DNA of 64,000 bases from a beta proteobacterium MWH-UniP1 (GTDB taxonomy: Bacteria; Pseudomonadota; Gammaproteobacteria; Burkholderiales; Burkholderiaceae_A): positions 1,861,401-1,925,400 of the forward strand of contig CP143625.1 in NCBI GenBank assembly GCA_036362785.1, given 5' to 3'. Below the pieces are notes generated by a model, which was not told where the DNA came from, ran no database searches, and worked only from the letters and a program-made list of their open reading frames with translations. Shown here in pieces: positions 18,911 through 29,103 of this stretch. Position 1 is the stretch's first letter; each line of letters opens with the position of its first letter. Position numbers and translations under genes: made by a program.

Positions 18911-19995
18911 GGCTGCCCCTTCTGGGTCACATTGCGCACAATGGTCGTGACCTGCTCTACCGCATTTGGAATTGCACGCTGACGCGCGCGCACGGCACGC
19001 TCTTGCAATGCGTTTCGATCAAGGCCAGCGATCAACTCACCTATCTGGTTAGTCAGATCACTGCTTTGCGGAATCAGCCAAGCGGCATCCGCCTGGCTCA
19101 GATAGCGGGCGTTGGCCGACTGGTGGTCATCAATAGCGCTAGGCAAAGGAATAAAAATGGCGGCGACGCCAGCAGCGGCGACCTCGGTCACTGTCGATGC
19201 GCCTGCACGACAGACCACCAAGTCAGCGCCCTGGTAAGCCGCATCCATGTCATCAATAAATGCAGTGCATTGCGCGACCAGGCCAAGCGACGCATATCGG
19301 GCTTGGACTTCCGCCAATTCTTTCAACCCAGTCTGATGATGAATCTGTAACTCGCAGCCTGATGCGGCAGCCTTGGCAAATGCATTCGGTAAGTGATGAT
19401 TCAAAGCAGAGGCACCAAGGCTTCCGCCAATCACCAAGATACGCAGTGGACCAGTTCGGTTAGCGTAACGCTGCACCGGATCGGCAAGCTGAACGATTGA
19501 TGGGCGCACCGGATTGCCGACCAATCGGGCATTGGGCGGCGAGAATTTCGTCTCTGGGAAACTCACCATCACCACGCGCGCCATTTTTGCAAGCCAACGA
19601 TTGGCCGTTCCCATCACTGCGTTTTGCTCATGAACACACAAGGGCACTCGACGCAGCCTTGCCATCAGGCCAACAGGAAATGTGACATAGCCACCAAAGG
19701 CCACCACCACCTGCGGCTTGGCCCGATCAAGAATGTCTGCAGCACTTCGCAGTGCAGACCAAAGCCGAAACGGCAGGCTTAACCAGGCGGCTGCGCCCTT
19801 ACCCCGCAGGCCAGCAAAATGCAGAATATGTAGGCCAATGCCCGTTGGGGGAATCACGCGGGACTCCAGCCCACGATCTGACCCCACCCACTCGGCGTGC
19901 CAGCCCATCTGTTTCAAGGCCTGGGCGACAGCGAGTGCGGGAAACACATGGCCCCCGGTGCCCCCGGCAGCAATTAACACGCGGGGTGTGCTCAT
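18907..19995 (-). CDS. murG: UDP-GlcNAc:undecaprenyl-PP-MurNAc-pentapeptide GlcNAc transferase
   Basis: MurG converts lipid I to lipid II on the cytoplasmic face of the membrane. The 362-residue GT28 glycosyltransferase has the glycine-rich [16 protein letters not shown] near the N-terminus, [14 protein letters not shown], the second glycine loop [12 protein letters not shown], and the UDP-GlcNAc site [25 protein letters not shown]. It overlaps ftsW and murC by 4 nt each, typical of the cluster. Confidence 0.97.
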   Translation of the reverse strand: MSTPRVLIAAGGTGGHVFPALAVAQALKQMGWHAEWVGSDRGLESRVIPPTGIGLHILHFAGLRGKGAAAWLSLPFRLWSALRSAADILDRAKPQVVVAFGGYVTFPVGLMARLRRVPLCVHEQNAVMGTANRWLAKMARVVMVSFPETKFSPPNARLVGNPVRPSIVQLADPVQRYANRTGPLRILVIGGSLGASALNHHLPNAFAKAAASGCELQIHHQTGLKELAEVQARYASLGLVAQCTAFIDDMDAAYQGADLVVCRAGASTVTEVAAAGVAAIFIPLPSAIDDHQSANARYLSQADAAWLIPQSSDLTNQIGELIAGLDRNALQERAVRARQRAIPNAVEQVTTIVRNVTQKGQP

Positions 19996-21164
19996 GTCTT
20001 GGCCCCCCGCACGTGCGCACGATTTTCACAATCAATCCGAATCAAGGTACCCATGGCAATACAGGCCGCCAGCATGGAACTGCCGCCGTGACTAATAAAA
20101 GGCAGGGTTAAGCCCTTGGTCGGCAATAAACCGGTATTCACACCGGCATGAATCAGGGTCTGCAGCCCGATCCACACGCCGATGCCTTGTGCGACAAGCC
20201 CTGCAAACAAACGCTCTTGTGACATGGCAGTACGGCCAATTTCAATGGCACGACGGACAATAAAAGCAAACGCCAGAATCACCAGCGTGACACCAATAAA
20301 ACCAATCTCTTCGCCCATCATGGCGAAAATGAAGTCCGTGTGCGGCAGCGGCAGATGGCCCATCTTGGCGATTCCTGTGCCCAGACCCGAACCGAAAAAG
20401 CCGCCCCGGCCAAATGCAATCAAGGCACCACAGAGCTGAAAGCCCGTGGTCTGAACCTGACTCGGATCACAGGGACTTAAGTAAGCAATCAGGCGCATCA
20501 AACGCCATGGCGTTAACCAGACCATGGCCACAAAGACCGCAACCAAACCCAACAAGAGCGGGATAAAGATCCGCATGCTCATGCCGCCCAGAAATAAGAT
20601 GGTGGCGGTGATCAGCATGATCACCATGGTCGATCCCAGGTCGGGCTGATAGAGCAGCAGCAACATCACGAACGACATCAAGACACCAATTGGCAATAGT
20701 CCCCGCACAAAGGTGTGCATGCGGTCCTGACGGCGAATCACATAAGCGGCCGCGAACAACAAAGCAAAGTACTTCATCAGCTCGGCAGGCTGCAGGGTAA
20801 AAAATCCCAGTGGGATCGCCCGGACCGCGCCATCTTTCAAGATGGCACTGCCCAGAACAATCTTCATGCCAGCAATGACCACGAGTAATGCGATACCGAA
20901 AAAGAATAATGGCGTTGACATGGCATGCAAGACTGCCGTCGGAACGCGGGTCATGATCAGCATAGCCACCAGCCCAATGGCCAAATGAATCGGATGGCCA
21001 CGCATACTGCGCCAAAAGACCGACTCGGTGTTTTGGCTCGGCAGGGGCAGATTGGCGGAATAGACCATCACCAGGCCAACCAATAACAGGGCCGCAAAAA
21101 CAGAGATCAACGCCCGATCTGCATGAGCGATTGAACCTGAATCGAAGGACCGCTGATTTAGCAT
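19992..21164 (-). CDS. ftsW: Septal peptidoglycan glycosyltransferase FtsW (SEDS family)
   Basis: FtsW is the SEDS glycosyltransferase that polymerises lipid II at the septum together with FtsI. The 390-residue protein is hydrophobic, with about ten membrane segments and a short polar N-terminus. Family blocks are LVMVYSAN, LQPAELMKYFALLFAAAY, LLYQPDLGSTMVI, PLPHTDFIFAMMGEE and PTKGLTLPFISHGGSS. The ATG overlaps the murD stop by 7 nt. Confidence 0.97.
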   Translation of the reverse strand: MLNQRSFDSGSIAHADRALISVFAALLLVGLVMVYSANLPLPSQNTESVFWRSMRGHPIHLAIGLVAMLIMTRVPTAVLHAMSTPLFFFGIALLVVIAGMKIVLGSAILKDGAVRAIPLGFFTLQPAELMKYFALLFAAAYVIRRQDRMHTFVRGLLPIGVLMSFVMLLLLYQPDLGSTMVIMLITATILFLGGMSMRIFIPLLLGLVAVFVAMVWLTPWRLMRLIAYLSPCDPSQVQTTGFQLCGALIAFGRGGFFGSGLGTGIAKMGHLPLPHTDFIFAMMGEEIGFIGVTLVILAFAFIVRRAIEIGRTAMSQERLFAGLVAQGIGVWIGLQTLIHAGVNTGLLPTKGLTLPFISHGGSSMLAACIAMGTLIRIDCENRAHVRGAKT

Positions 21165-22735
21165 GCGACTCCCTGCGATTGAGCCAGCGCATGGACCGCG
21201 TTGTGGAATGCTTTTGCCCGGGCAACGTAATTGGCAAACATGTCAAAACTCGAACAGGCCGGTGACATCAAGACCACACCGCCAGGCTTAGCCAACGCAA
21301 AGGCCTGTAAAACGGCCTCTTCCATGGATGCCGCTGCAAACGCATCGACATGAACCCCACGCGCGACTTCCGCGATTGCTGGGCCATCCTGACCAATCGT
21401 TACCACCGCCTTTGCGTGCTGACGAATCGGCTCGGCTAGCGGAGAAAAATCTTGTCCTTTCCCAACACCACCGGCAATCAGCACCAGCGGGAGCGCAAGC
21501 CCCTTGAGCGCAGCCGCAGTCGCGCCCACATTGGTGCCCTTGCTGTCATCCACAAAATCAACTCCGTCAACATGAGCCACCCACTCCATGCGATGGGCAC
21601 CACCACGAAACTCACGAAGCCCATGAAGCAAGGGCGCCAGGACCGGTGTGACCGCACGACTCAGCGCCAGTGCCGCAAGGGCATTGGCAGCGTTATGGCG
21701 GCCCCGAACACGCAAGGCGTCAGCCGGCATCAGTCGATGCAGACGATCAGCATCCGCGCTGTCGCGCATCGCCATCCAGGTCAGGCCCTCTTCATGAAGC
21801 CCAAAATCTCCGGGCTGCTCTGGCCGGCCGCTGCCAAATGTGATCACAGACCGCTGGCCCGTAATGCCTGCCATAGCCATGCTGTCATCACGATTCACCA
21901 CACACAACACATCGGATGCGTCTGGATCAATACCGATGCCAAAGACCCGATGCTTGGCCTGCATGTAATCCGACATGTCGGTATGCCAATCAAGATGGTC
22001 TTCAGTGATGTTTAATAAGGCCGCTGCCGTCGGGTGAAAATGCTTGGCAATGGCAAGCTGAAAACTAGAAAGCTCCAACACCCAGACCTGCGGGAAAGAA
22101 CTTTCATCTTCACGCGCCATCACCGCATCTAAAAGTGATGGACTGATATTGCCGGCTTCCTGGGCGTCAAACCCAGCCCGGCGCAACAAGGCCACCGTCA
22201 TCTGTGTGGTGGTGGTCTTCCCATTGGTACCGGTAATGGCCAACACCTTTGGCAATTCCAAAGGCAGCTCCAGATCCAGGCCAGAATTGGCCGTGCTGCT
22301 GGCATGCGCCGCATGATGGATAGCCCACTCAAAAAGATCAATCTCACCAAGAATCGATATCTCGCGCTCAGATGCGGCTTTCAATAAGTCCGCAATTGGG
22401 CTTTGATGCTGCGCATGGGGCGATAAACCCGGGCTTGGGATCACCATGGTCATACCATCAAGCCAGCTTGATGCCACTGGGGCCGGCACCGCAGTCTGCA
22501 CAGCAAAACGGTCTGACGCCAAGTCGCGGGCAGCGTCTGCTGCGGGGGGATTGTCTCGCGTGTCGAGTACCGTCACCTTGGCGCCCTTGCGAAGCAACCA
22601 ACGGCAGGCGGCCAGCCCTGATTCGCCAAGTCCCAAAACCAGCGCGTGCTGATTCGGCCAGGCAACATCCATAGAAATCGCCGGCACCCTGGGTGCAATC
22701 GCCACTGATTTTATTTTTTTAAATCCGCCCATCAC
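21158..22735 (-). CDS. murD: UDP-N-acetylmuramoyl-L-alanine--D-glutamate ligase
   Basis: MurD adds D-glutamate to UDP-MurNAc-L-Ala. The protein has the ALVLGLGESGLAACRWLL nucleotide-sugar domain, ATP loop GTNGKTTT at 169-176, LNITEDHLDWHTDM and the C-terminal DFVDDSKGTN block. At 525 residues it is longer than the roughly 440 of E. coli: there are about 27 residues before the first strand and an insertion at about 140-160. I keep the ATG at 22733-22735 because AGGA lies 6 nt upstream; an internal ATG at 22672 has no such site. A 46-nt gap separates it from mraY. Confidence 0.96.
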   Translation of the reverse strand: MMGGFKKIKSVAIAPRVPAISMDVAWPNQHALVLGLGESGLAACRWLLRKGAKVTVLDTRDNPPAADAARDLASDRFAVQTAVPAPVASSWLDGMTMVIPSPGLSPHAQHQSPIADLLKAASEREISILGEIDLFEWAIHHAAHASSTANSGLDLELPLELPKVLAITGTNGKTTTTQMTVALLRRAGFDAQEAGNISPSLLDAVMAREDESSFPQVWVLELSSFQLAIAKHFHPTAAALLNITEDHLDWHTDMSDYMQAKHRVFGIGIDPDASDVLCVVNRDDSMAMAGITGQRSVITFGSGRPEQPGDFGLHEEGLTWMAMRDSADADRLHRLMPADALRVRGRHNAANALAALALSRAVTPVLAPLLHGLREFRGGAHRMEWVAHVDGVDFVDDSKGTNVGATAAALKGLALPLVLIAGGVGKGQDFSPLAEPIRQHAKAVVTIGQDGPAIAEVARGVHVDAFAAASMEEAVLQAFALAKPGGVVLMSPACSSFDMFANYVARAKAFHNAVHALAQSQGVAC

Positions 22736-22781
22736 ATCACATTCCTAAAGAGTTTCTTGGCCATCAAAGTGCATCGTGGTT

Positions 22782-23951
22782 TCAACGTAGCTTTAATGTC
22801 GACAGTCCTGCCAACACCAAAATCATGGTGATAATCCAAAAACGAACAACCACTTGTGTTTCTTTCCAGCCGCCCACTTCAAAGTGATGATGAAGCGGCG
22901 CCATTTTTAAAATCCGACGGCCCTCACCAAATCGTCTCTTGGTGTATTTGAAGTACGTGACCTGCAGCATCACTGAGAGCGTCTCGATCACGAAAACGCC
23001 CCCCATGATGAATAAGACAATTTCTTGGCGGACCACCACGGCCACCGTGCCCAGCGCACCGCCAAGGGCAAGTGCACCAACGTCTCCCATAAAGACTTGG
23101 GCCGGGTAGGTGTTAAACCATAAAAAGGCAAGGCCGGCCCCAACCAAGGCCGCACAAAACACGGTCATCTCACCCGCGCCAGGGATATATGGAATCAAGA
23201 GATACTTTGCGAACACCGCATTACCGGTCACATACGCAAAGACACCAAGTGCACCCGCCACCAAAACGGTCGGCATGATCGCCAGACCATCAAGGCCATC
23301 GGTCAGGTTGACGGCATTGCTGGAACCCACAATGACGAAATACGTCAGCACCATGAAGCCCACCACGCCCAAGGGATAGGCCACCTGCTTAAAAAACGGC
23401 ACGATCAGATCCGCGCGCTGCGGCAGCGTGATCGAAAAACCGTTATTCACCCATTGCAAAAAGAGATCGATGGCCTGGGCATTGCTCTGGGCCGGCACCG
23501 AAAAGGCGAGATAGATCGCCGCAACCACGCCGATCAGTGACTGCCAAAAATATTTCCAGCGGGCCGCGAGTCCCTTGGGGTCGCGATAGACGACCTTCCG
23601 ATAATCATCGACCCAGCCCACAGCACCAAACCCCATCGTCACCAGAATCACGGCCCAAACAAATCGATTGCTCAGATCCGCCCAGAGCAGCGTGGTGAGC
23701 CCGATGGACAGCAGAATCAAGGCGCCACCCATGGTCGGCGTACCCGCCTTGACCAGATGGGTCTGCGGACCATCGTCACGAACGGCCTGCCCCACCTTCA
23801 TCTCGGTGAGTTTGCGAATCACCAACGGCCCAAGGAACAAACCAATACCCAGGGCCGTCAGTGCGGCCAAGACAGCACGCAGGGTGATGTAGTTGAAAAC
23901 ATTAACAGCTCGAATATATTGCTCAAGCCAGTCAGCCAGTATCAAGAGCAT
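22782..23951 (-). CDS. mraY: Phospho-N-acetylmuramoyl-pentapeptide transferase
   Basis: MraY transfers phospho-MurNAc-pentapeptide to undecaprenyl phosphate, forming lipid I. The 389-residue polytopic protein shows the active-site blocks [27 protein letters not shown] and APLHHHFE, with about ten membrane helices. I choose the ATG at 23949-23951, since [12 protein letters not shown] fits the family start; a reading from 24029 adds 26 unrelated residues inside murF. The first 10 nt overlap the end of murF. Confidence 0.98.
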   Translation of the reverse strand: MLLILADWLEQYIRAVNVFNYITLRAVLAALTALGIGLFLGPLVIRKLTEMKVGQAVRDDGPQTHLVKAGTPTMGGALILLSIGLTTLLWADLSNRFVWAVILVTMGFGAVGWVDDYRKVVYRDPKGLAARWKYFWQSLIGVVAAIYLAFSVPAQSNAQAIDLFLQWVNNGFSITLPQRADLIVPFFKQVAYPLGVVGFMVLTYFVIVGSSNAVNLTDGLDGLAIMPTVLVAGALGVFAYVTGNAVFAKYLLIPYIPGAGEMTVFCAALVGAGLAFLWFNTYPAQVFMGDVGALALGGALGTVAVVVRQEIVLFIMGGVFVIETLSVMLQVTYFKYTKRRFGEGRRILKMAPLHHHFEVGGWKETQVVVRFWIITMILVLAGLSTLKLR

Positions 23952-25381
23952 GTGGCGGCCTCTCCTATTGGGGATGACAGCGCCTGCACAACACGCTCCA
24001 TCTTCATAAAACGGGATCCCTTCACCCAAATCGAAGGCGACTGCTGGGCGGCCTGTTGTTCTGTCGACCAGGCGCGTAAGCCGTCAATTAATTCATTCAC
24101 CTCACGAAAGTGATGTCCGATGCCCAAAGAACGAGCAGCCTGCTCAAATGCAGTGCCATGGAGCCAAATCGATGCGATGGCTCTCTGGTTGGCGTACTGC
24201 AAGACTTCTTGATGAAACGCATCGCTTTGATCACCCACCTCTCCCATATCCCCCAGCACCAAAGCCTGAGGGCGCGGCATGAAAGCCAAGGCATCAATCG
24301 CTGCGCGAACCGAATCGGGATTGGCGTTGTAGCTGTCATCAATCAAGACACCCCCGCCCGCCAAGGCGCAACGTTGACCCCGGCCCTTCATGGGCTCAAA
24401 CGCATTTAGACCCCGTGCGATGATCGCCGGTGAAATATCCACTGCGTAAGTGCAGGCGGCGGCCGCCATGGCATTCAGAGCAAAATGCTCCCCCACACCG
24501 CGCAGCCGGAGGTAAATCTGCTGTTGATTCGGAAATGTGATCTGCAAAACGGTCTGCCCATCGGCTGCATCAGTACGCCAAGCACCCAAGACCTCTTTTC
24601 CATGAAACAGATCGTCAAAGCGCTCGCCAAAACCGAAACGAATCATGCGGCGATGGCCAGTAAGCCCAAGCCAGATGGACTCATGGGCCGCGTCTTGTGG
24701 AAATATGGCCACACCATCGCTGGGCAGGGCTTTAAAGACCTGACCATTTTCCTCTGCAGCAGCAGCAACCGATTTCATGAACTCTTGATGCTCGCGCTGT
24801 GCGTTGGTCACCACCGCCACGTGTGGTGCCGCAATTGCCGCTAGGCCAGCAATCTCATTGGGATGATTCATGCCCAGCTCTAAAACCGCCAACTGATGGC
24901 CTGCCGACAGGCCCAAAACAGATAAGGGCACGCCAATGTGATTGTTTAAATTCCCAGGCGTAGCCCATGCATGTTCTTGGCCGACCGCCTGCGTAAAAAT
25001 GGAGGCAATCATCTGCTTGACGGTTGTTTTGCCATTGCTACCCGTTACCGCAACCAGACACCCTGTCCACTGGCTTCGCCAATGACGGGCCCACTGCTGA
25101 AGTGCTGCTAACGAGTCCTGCACCTGGATCAACGGGAGGCCAGATGCCTGCATGTCATCATCCATACGTGTTACCACTGCCGCAACAGCACCGCGCTCCT
25201 TGGCCGCCGCAACAAATGCATTGGCATCAAAATGGGGGCCACTTAGCGCAAAGAACAAAGCGCCTGCTGACAGAGTGCGTGAATCGGTACTGACAGAATT
25301 AAAGACACAATCCGCCGCCTGCTCCGACATGCAGACGGCCTGTGGGTTCACCTGGGCAAGAAATTCACGCAGCCTAGGCAT
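23942..25381 (-). CDS. murF: UDP-N-acetylmuramoyl-tripeptide--D-alanyl-D-alanine ligase
   Basis: MurF attaches D-Ala-D-Ala to the UDP-MurNAc tripeptide. The 479-residue Mur ligase has [16 protein letters not shown] in the first domain, ATP loop GSNGKTT at 114-120, [25 protein letters not shown] and [14 protein letters not shown]. The ATG at 25379-25381 is preferred over a TTG two codons upstream because GGGAG lies 7 nt before the ATG and would abut the TTG. It overlaps murE by 8 nt and mraY by 10 nt. Confidence 0.97.
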   Translation of the reverse strand: MPRLREFLAQVNPQAVCMSEQAADCVFNSVSTDSRTLSAGALFFALSGPHFDANAFVAAAKERGAVAAVVTRMDDDMQASGLPLIQVQDSLAALQQWARHWRSQWTGCLVAVTGSNGKTTVKQMIASIFTQAVGQEHAWATPGNLNNHIGVPLSVLGLSAGHQLAVLELGMNHPNEIAGLAAIAAPHVAVVTNAQREHQEFMKSVAAAAEENGQVFKALPSDGVAIFPQDAAHESIWLGLTGHRRMIRFGFGERFDDLFHGKEVLGAWRTDAADGQTVLQITFPNQQQIYLRLRGVGEHFALNAMAAAACTYAVDISPAIIARGLNAFEPMKGRGQRCALAGGGVLIDDSYNANPDSVRAAIDALAFMPRPQALVLGDMGEVGDQSDAFHQEVLQYANQRAIASIWLHGTAFEQAARSLGIGHHFREVNELIDGLRAWSTEQQAAQQSPSIWVKGSRFMKMERVVQALSSPIGEAATCS

Positions 25382-26987
25382 GCGCAACTCCCAGGCCAGT
25401 GGTCAGCGGCGTCCATGCATCAATCGCGCGTCGCGCATGATCAACATCGCTAAATAAAATTTCTTGATCGCCAATTTTTTGATAGTTCTCGTGTCCTTTG
25501 CCCGCCAACAAGACCAAGTCCGCGGGCTGGGCCCGAGCAATAGCCTGTGCGATAGCCAGCGCGCGATCGGATTGCCGCGTGACCTTGTGGGCCAATGCCG
25601 TGGGTACGCCAGATTGGATTGCGTCCAAAATTACTTCGGGCGGTTCAGAGCGTGGATTGTCAGATGTCAGCACGACTTGGTCGGCCAATTCAGCAGCGAC
25701 CCGGCCCATCATGGGCCGCTTCACAGGATCGCGATCCCCGCCGCAGCCAAACAAACAAATCAGTCGGCCCCCGCGCATGGTGACCAAGGGCCTGAGGGCT
25801 TCAAGCACTCGGGAAAGAGCATCTGGTGAATGGGCGTAATCCACACAACCCCAAGGTGCCGATGGGCTGGTGATCATTTGTAGACGACCAGGGGGCAGGC
25901 TGAATTCCGTCAGGCTCTGAAAAATGGTGGGGACATCCATTTTTAGCGCCAACAGGCATCCCGCAACAAGCAATGCATTGTCAACGTTGTGGCGGCCATA
26001 CACAGGCAATGCGACTACGCCATCAAGACCGGCCGCCTTACCCGTGCCATGCAGTGTCAGTTGCCATCCGTGTTCAGTCGGTTGGGCAATCGTTGCTTGA
26101 AGTGAAGCGTGGGCGTTTTCCGGGATTTTGCTGCCAATTCCAATACGCGCAATATGTGGATCGTCTGCCTTCCACATGGTCATTGAATAGTCGTCATCCG
26201 TATTGATCACAATCGCATCTAGACTGGGGGACTCAAACAGATACGATTTGGCCTTGGCGTACGCTTGCATGCTGCCGTGTAAGTCAAGGTGGTCGTGACT
26301 GAGATTGGTGTAAGCCGCGACTTTGATGGCGCAACCACGCAGGCGGCCCTGAACAATCCCGATTGACGAGGCCTCCAGACAGACCGCACGAACACCACGC
26401 GACTGCAGATGACGCAGGGTGCGCTGCAGATCAACTGGATCGGGTGTGGTCAGGCCTGCGGTGAATCGATCATCCCAGACCGGCATGAAACCGGCATCGC
26501 AACCGGCTGGAAACACACCAACACCAAGAGTGCCCACTGCAGCCGACTGCAGGCCCGCCCGGGCAAGCGCATGGGCCAGCGCAGCAGTTACCGTTGACTT
26601 TCCGTTGGTGCCGGTGATGGCAATTAACTGAATTGCCATGCTTGGCCGGCCATAAAAAACAGAAGCGATCATGCCCATACGCTCAGCCAAACGTGGCACT
26701 CGAAGCGTCGGCACCTTGGCTGCCACTGGTTCAATGGCAGCTGCATTGTCATCAGCGGGAAGCACAATCGCCGAGGCGCCAGCGGCAATGGCCGATTCCA
26801 CGTAATCGGTTGCCTTTGTTGACTTTCCTGGGCGGGCCAAAAAACCATCGCCGCGCGTTAGGCGGCGGCTGTCGGCACAAAGATTGGCACTGGCGGGCAA
26901 ATGCTCGGACAGCCATTGAGCGGCCTGATCGGAGATGGCGTCACGCAACGCTAACGGGTGAAGCGGCTGATAGAAACCGGCGCTCAT
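25374..26987 (-). CDS. murE: UDP-N-acetylmuramoyl-L-alanyl-D-glutamate--2,6-diaminopimelate ligase
   Basis: MurE adds the third stem-peptide residue. The 537-residue protein has ATP loop GTNGKST at 126-132, LTTPDPVDLQ, LEASSIGIVQGRL (replacing the SSHAL form seen in many species), NLSHDHLDLHGSM and DYAHSPDAL. The signature DNPR at 443-446 selects meso-diaminopimelate, so the wall is of the Gram-negative A1gamma type. It overlaps ftsI upstream by 4 nt and murF downstream by 8 nt. Confidence 0.97.
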   Translation of the reverse strand: MSAGFYQPLHPLALRDAISDQAAQWLSEHLPASANLCADSRRLTRGDGFLARPGKSTKATDYVESAIAAGASAIVLPADDNAAAIEPVAAKVPTLRVPRLAERMGMIASVFYGRPSMAIQLIAITGTNGKSTVTAALAHALARAGLQSAAVGTLGVGVFPAGCDAGFMPVWDDRFTAGLTTPDPVDLQRTLRHLQSRGVRAVCLEASSIGIVQGRLRGCAIKVAAYTNLSHDHLDLHGSMQAYAKAKSYLFESPSLDAIVINTDDDYSMTMWKADDPHIARIGIGSKIPENAHASLQATIAQPTEHGWQLTLHGTGKAAGLDGVVALPVYGRHNVDNALLVAGCLLALKMDVPTIFQSLTEFSLPPGRLQMITSPSAPWGCVDYAHSPDALSRVLEALRPLVTMRGGRLICLFGCGGDRDPVKRPMMGRVAAELADQVVLTSDNPRSEPPEVILDAIQSGVPTALAHKVTRQSDRALAIAQAIARAQPADLVLLAGKGHENYQKIGDQEILFSDVDHARRAIDAWTPLTTGLGVAHA

Positions 26988-28816
26988 TGGGTCCCCTCGC
27001 CAATCAATGCGACCGCAGGAAGAATTCGAACCGACGGATCCGGCGAGATCTGTAAACGACGCAGGGTGTCGTTCACGATCTGTGAAAACACCGGTGCTGC
27101 GACCTGACCGCCATAGTGCTGACCAGCACTAGGCTCATCGACCATGACCGCAACGACAAACTTTGGTTTGTCGGCTGGGGCAAATCCAACGAAAGACGCA
27201 ACATATTTGTTCTTGGCGTAGCCGCCCCGTTCCGGTTTATAAGCGGTTCCGGTTTTTCCGGCCACACGAAAGCCGGCAACTTGCGCCTTTGGCGCAGTCC
27301 CCTCTGGGCCAGTTGCACGCTCCAACATGGCGCGAACAGTTCGCGCCGTTTCTGGTGAGAACACGCGCAGGCCCGTGACCGGCCCCGACTGGGGAACAAA
27401 AGACAGGGGGGCTACATCTCCGTCTCGCGCAAACACGGTATAGGCCCGTGCCAATTGCAGCAATGACACCGAGACACCATGGCCATACGACATCACCGCT
27501 TGATCAATTGGCACCCACTTATCCGGGTTACGTAGACGCCCTGTGACAGCGCCCTTTAGGCCTACATCCGGCACACGCCCAAAACCCGCCGCAGAGTAAA
27601 ACGCATGCATTTCCTGGGGCCGAAGCTTCTGGGCAATTTTTACCGTGCCAACGTTGCTTGATTTCGCCAACACCTCTTCGACTGTCAAGACACCGTGAGG
27701 ATGCGCATCCCCAATTGTTCGGTTGCCAATGGTCAGCTTGCCGGGCGCCGTTTGAATCTCGGTGGTCGGTGTCACACGGCCCAATTCCAAAGCAGCCGCA
27801 ATGGAAAACGATTTCATTGTTGAGCCCGGCTCAAAAGTATCGGTAATCGCACGGTTGCGAACCGTATCGACATTAAGTCTTGCGCGATTATTGGGATCAA
27901 ACGATGGCTCATTGGCCAACGCCAAAACTTCGCCAGTCTGCACATCCACCACCACCGCCGAGGCGGCCTTGGCCCGATGCTCGGTCATGACATTTTTGAG
28001 TGCGTTTTGAACAATTGTTTGAATGCTGGCATCAAGCGAGACCCGAAGATCTTTGCCAGGTGCAGGGTCCACAATGGAGGCATGGCCCACCGGCCGGTTG
28101 GTGCGGTCGACCACATGGCGGACCTTGCCAGGTGTGCCCTGAAGTTCACCATTTAACATGGCCTCAATGCCCTCGGCGCCTTTTTCCTCGGCATTGGTAA
28201 ACCCAACGACATGGGCAAATGCATCGCCATAGGGGTAATACCGCCGAAAATCAAACTCTAAGACCACGCCATCAAGACGAAGGGCACGAATACGATCTGC
28301 TTTTTCCGCATCGAGCCCCTTGGCCAAATAGAAAAACTTTTTAGATCCAGCAATCTTTGCGCGTAACTCCGAGGCCGGCATTCCCAAAATCTGAGCCAGC
28401 GCGTCAAGCCGTTTGTCGTTGAGCCGAGTACCCGCGTTTTGCTTGCCCGCCTTCGATGCATTGGCGGTGTTGTCTTTTGCCGTGTCACCAAGAAAACGTG
28501 AGGGCACGATACCGAGCTGCTCTTCTCGAACACTCGAAGCAATCACCGCACCATGCCGATCCAACACCCGACCGCGCGTAGCCGGAATTTCCTGTGGCCG
28601 TTCGAACCGTTTTTCTGCTCGGCTTTGCCATTGGTCCGCATTGACCAGCTGCAACATAAAGGCGCGAATCACCACAGCCAAGAATCCGACCATGAGCAAC
28701 AGCAGCACAACTTTTGAGCGCATCTGAGTTGCACGCCAAGTCAGCACCGGCGCTGCGGACTTGCCGACCGCGCTGGATTTGAAGCGGCCGGGCATGGCGA
28801 CCGTGCGCACGGTCAT
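26984..28816 (-). CDS. ftsI: Septal transpeptidase FtsI (penicillin-binding protein 3)
   Basis: FtsI is the class B penicillin-binding protein that cross-links septal peptidoglycan, working with FtsW. The 610-residue protein has a short cytoplasmic tail, one membrane helix at about 34-55, a pedestal domain with PATRGRVLDRHG, and the transpeptidase domain with active Ser332 in STMK (332-335), SSN at 386-388 and KTG at 521-523. A charged Lys/Asn/Ala-rich insertion occurs at about 110-132. The ATG overlaps the ftsL stop by 4 nt. Confidence 0.98.
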   Translation of the reverse strand: MTVRTVAMPGRFKSSAVGKSAAPVLTWRATQMRSKVVLLLLMVGFLAVVIRAFMLQLVNADQWQSRAEKRFERPQEIPATRGRVLDRHGAVIASSVREEQLGIVPSRFLGDTAKDNTANASKAGKQNAGTRLNDKRLDALAQILGMPASELRAKIAGSKKFFYLAKGLDAEKADRIRALRLDGVVLEFDFRRYYPYGDAFAHVVGFTNAEEKGAEGIEAMLNGELQGTPGKVRHVVDRTNRPVGHASIVDPAPGKDLRVSLDASIQTIVQNALKNVMTEHRAKAASAVVVDVQTGEVLALANEPSFDPNNRARLNVDTVRNRAITDTFEPGSTMKSFSIAAALELGRVTPTTEIQTAPGKLTIGNRTIGDAHPHGVLTVEEVLAKSSNVGTVKIAQKLRPQEMHAFYSAAGFGRVPDVGLKGAVTGRLRNPDKWVPIDQAVMSYGHGVSVSLLQLARAYTVFARDGDVAPLSFVPQSGPVTGLRVFSPETARTVRAMLERATGPEGTAPKAQVAGFRVAGKTGTAYKPERGGYAKNKYVASFVGFAPADKPKFVVAVMVDEPSAGQHYGGQVAAPVFSQIVNDTLRRLQISPDPSVRILPAVALIGEGTQ

Positions 28817-29103
28817 TCAGATGCTCCCTTCTCACCCGATTTGGGTTTGAAGTAGTAATAAATCTCGGTCGGCTTGAGTGGCACCATCTTCAGATCACGC
28901 CGTGCCGCACTATCGATACGGCCGAGATTACGCAGGGCCGTTAATTCCACCTGAAGCACTTCAATATCCGACTCGAGCTTTTGGGTGCTGCGATCCACAC
29001 GATCCATCTGCGTATACAGCCGGCGCTCGTGGTAACGGGCATTGACCAACGCAAGGGCGGAGATCGTGATGAGCATGACCAGAATCCATTGCTGTCGTGT
29101 CAT
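28813..29103 (-). CDS. ftsL: Cell division protein FtsL
   Basis: FtsL is a small bitopic divisome protein that pairs with FtsB. The 96-residue protein has a membrane helix at about 6-22 followed by a heptad-rich, coiled-coil region (about 28-62, with LESDIEVLQVELTAL) and a DLKMVPLKPTEIYYY segment as in other FtsL proteins. It overlaps rsmH and ftsI by 4 nt each. Sequence conservation in this family is low; position and architecture carry the call. Confidence 0.93.
   Translation of the reverse strand: MTRQQWILVMLITISALALVNARYHERRLYTQMDRVDRSTQKLESDIEVLQVELTALRNLGRIDSAARRDLKMVPLKPTEIYYYFKPKSGEKGASE

Noticed and set aside
20467-21246. 259-codon frame overlapping ftsW and murD on the same strand
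   Set aside because: It is a second frame of ftsW, whose family motifs are complete; the alternative has no motif and is rich in rare residues.
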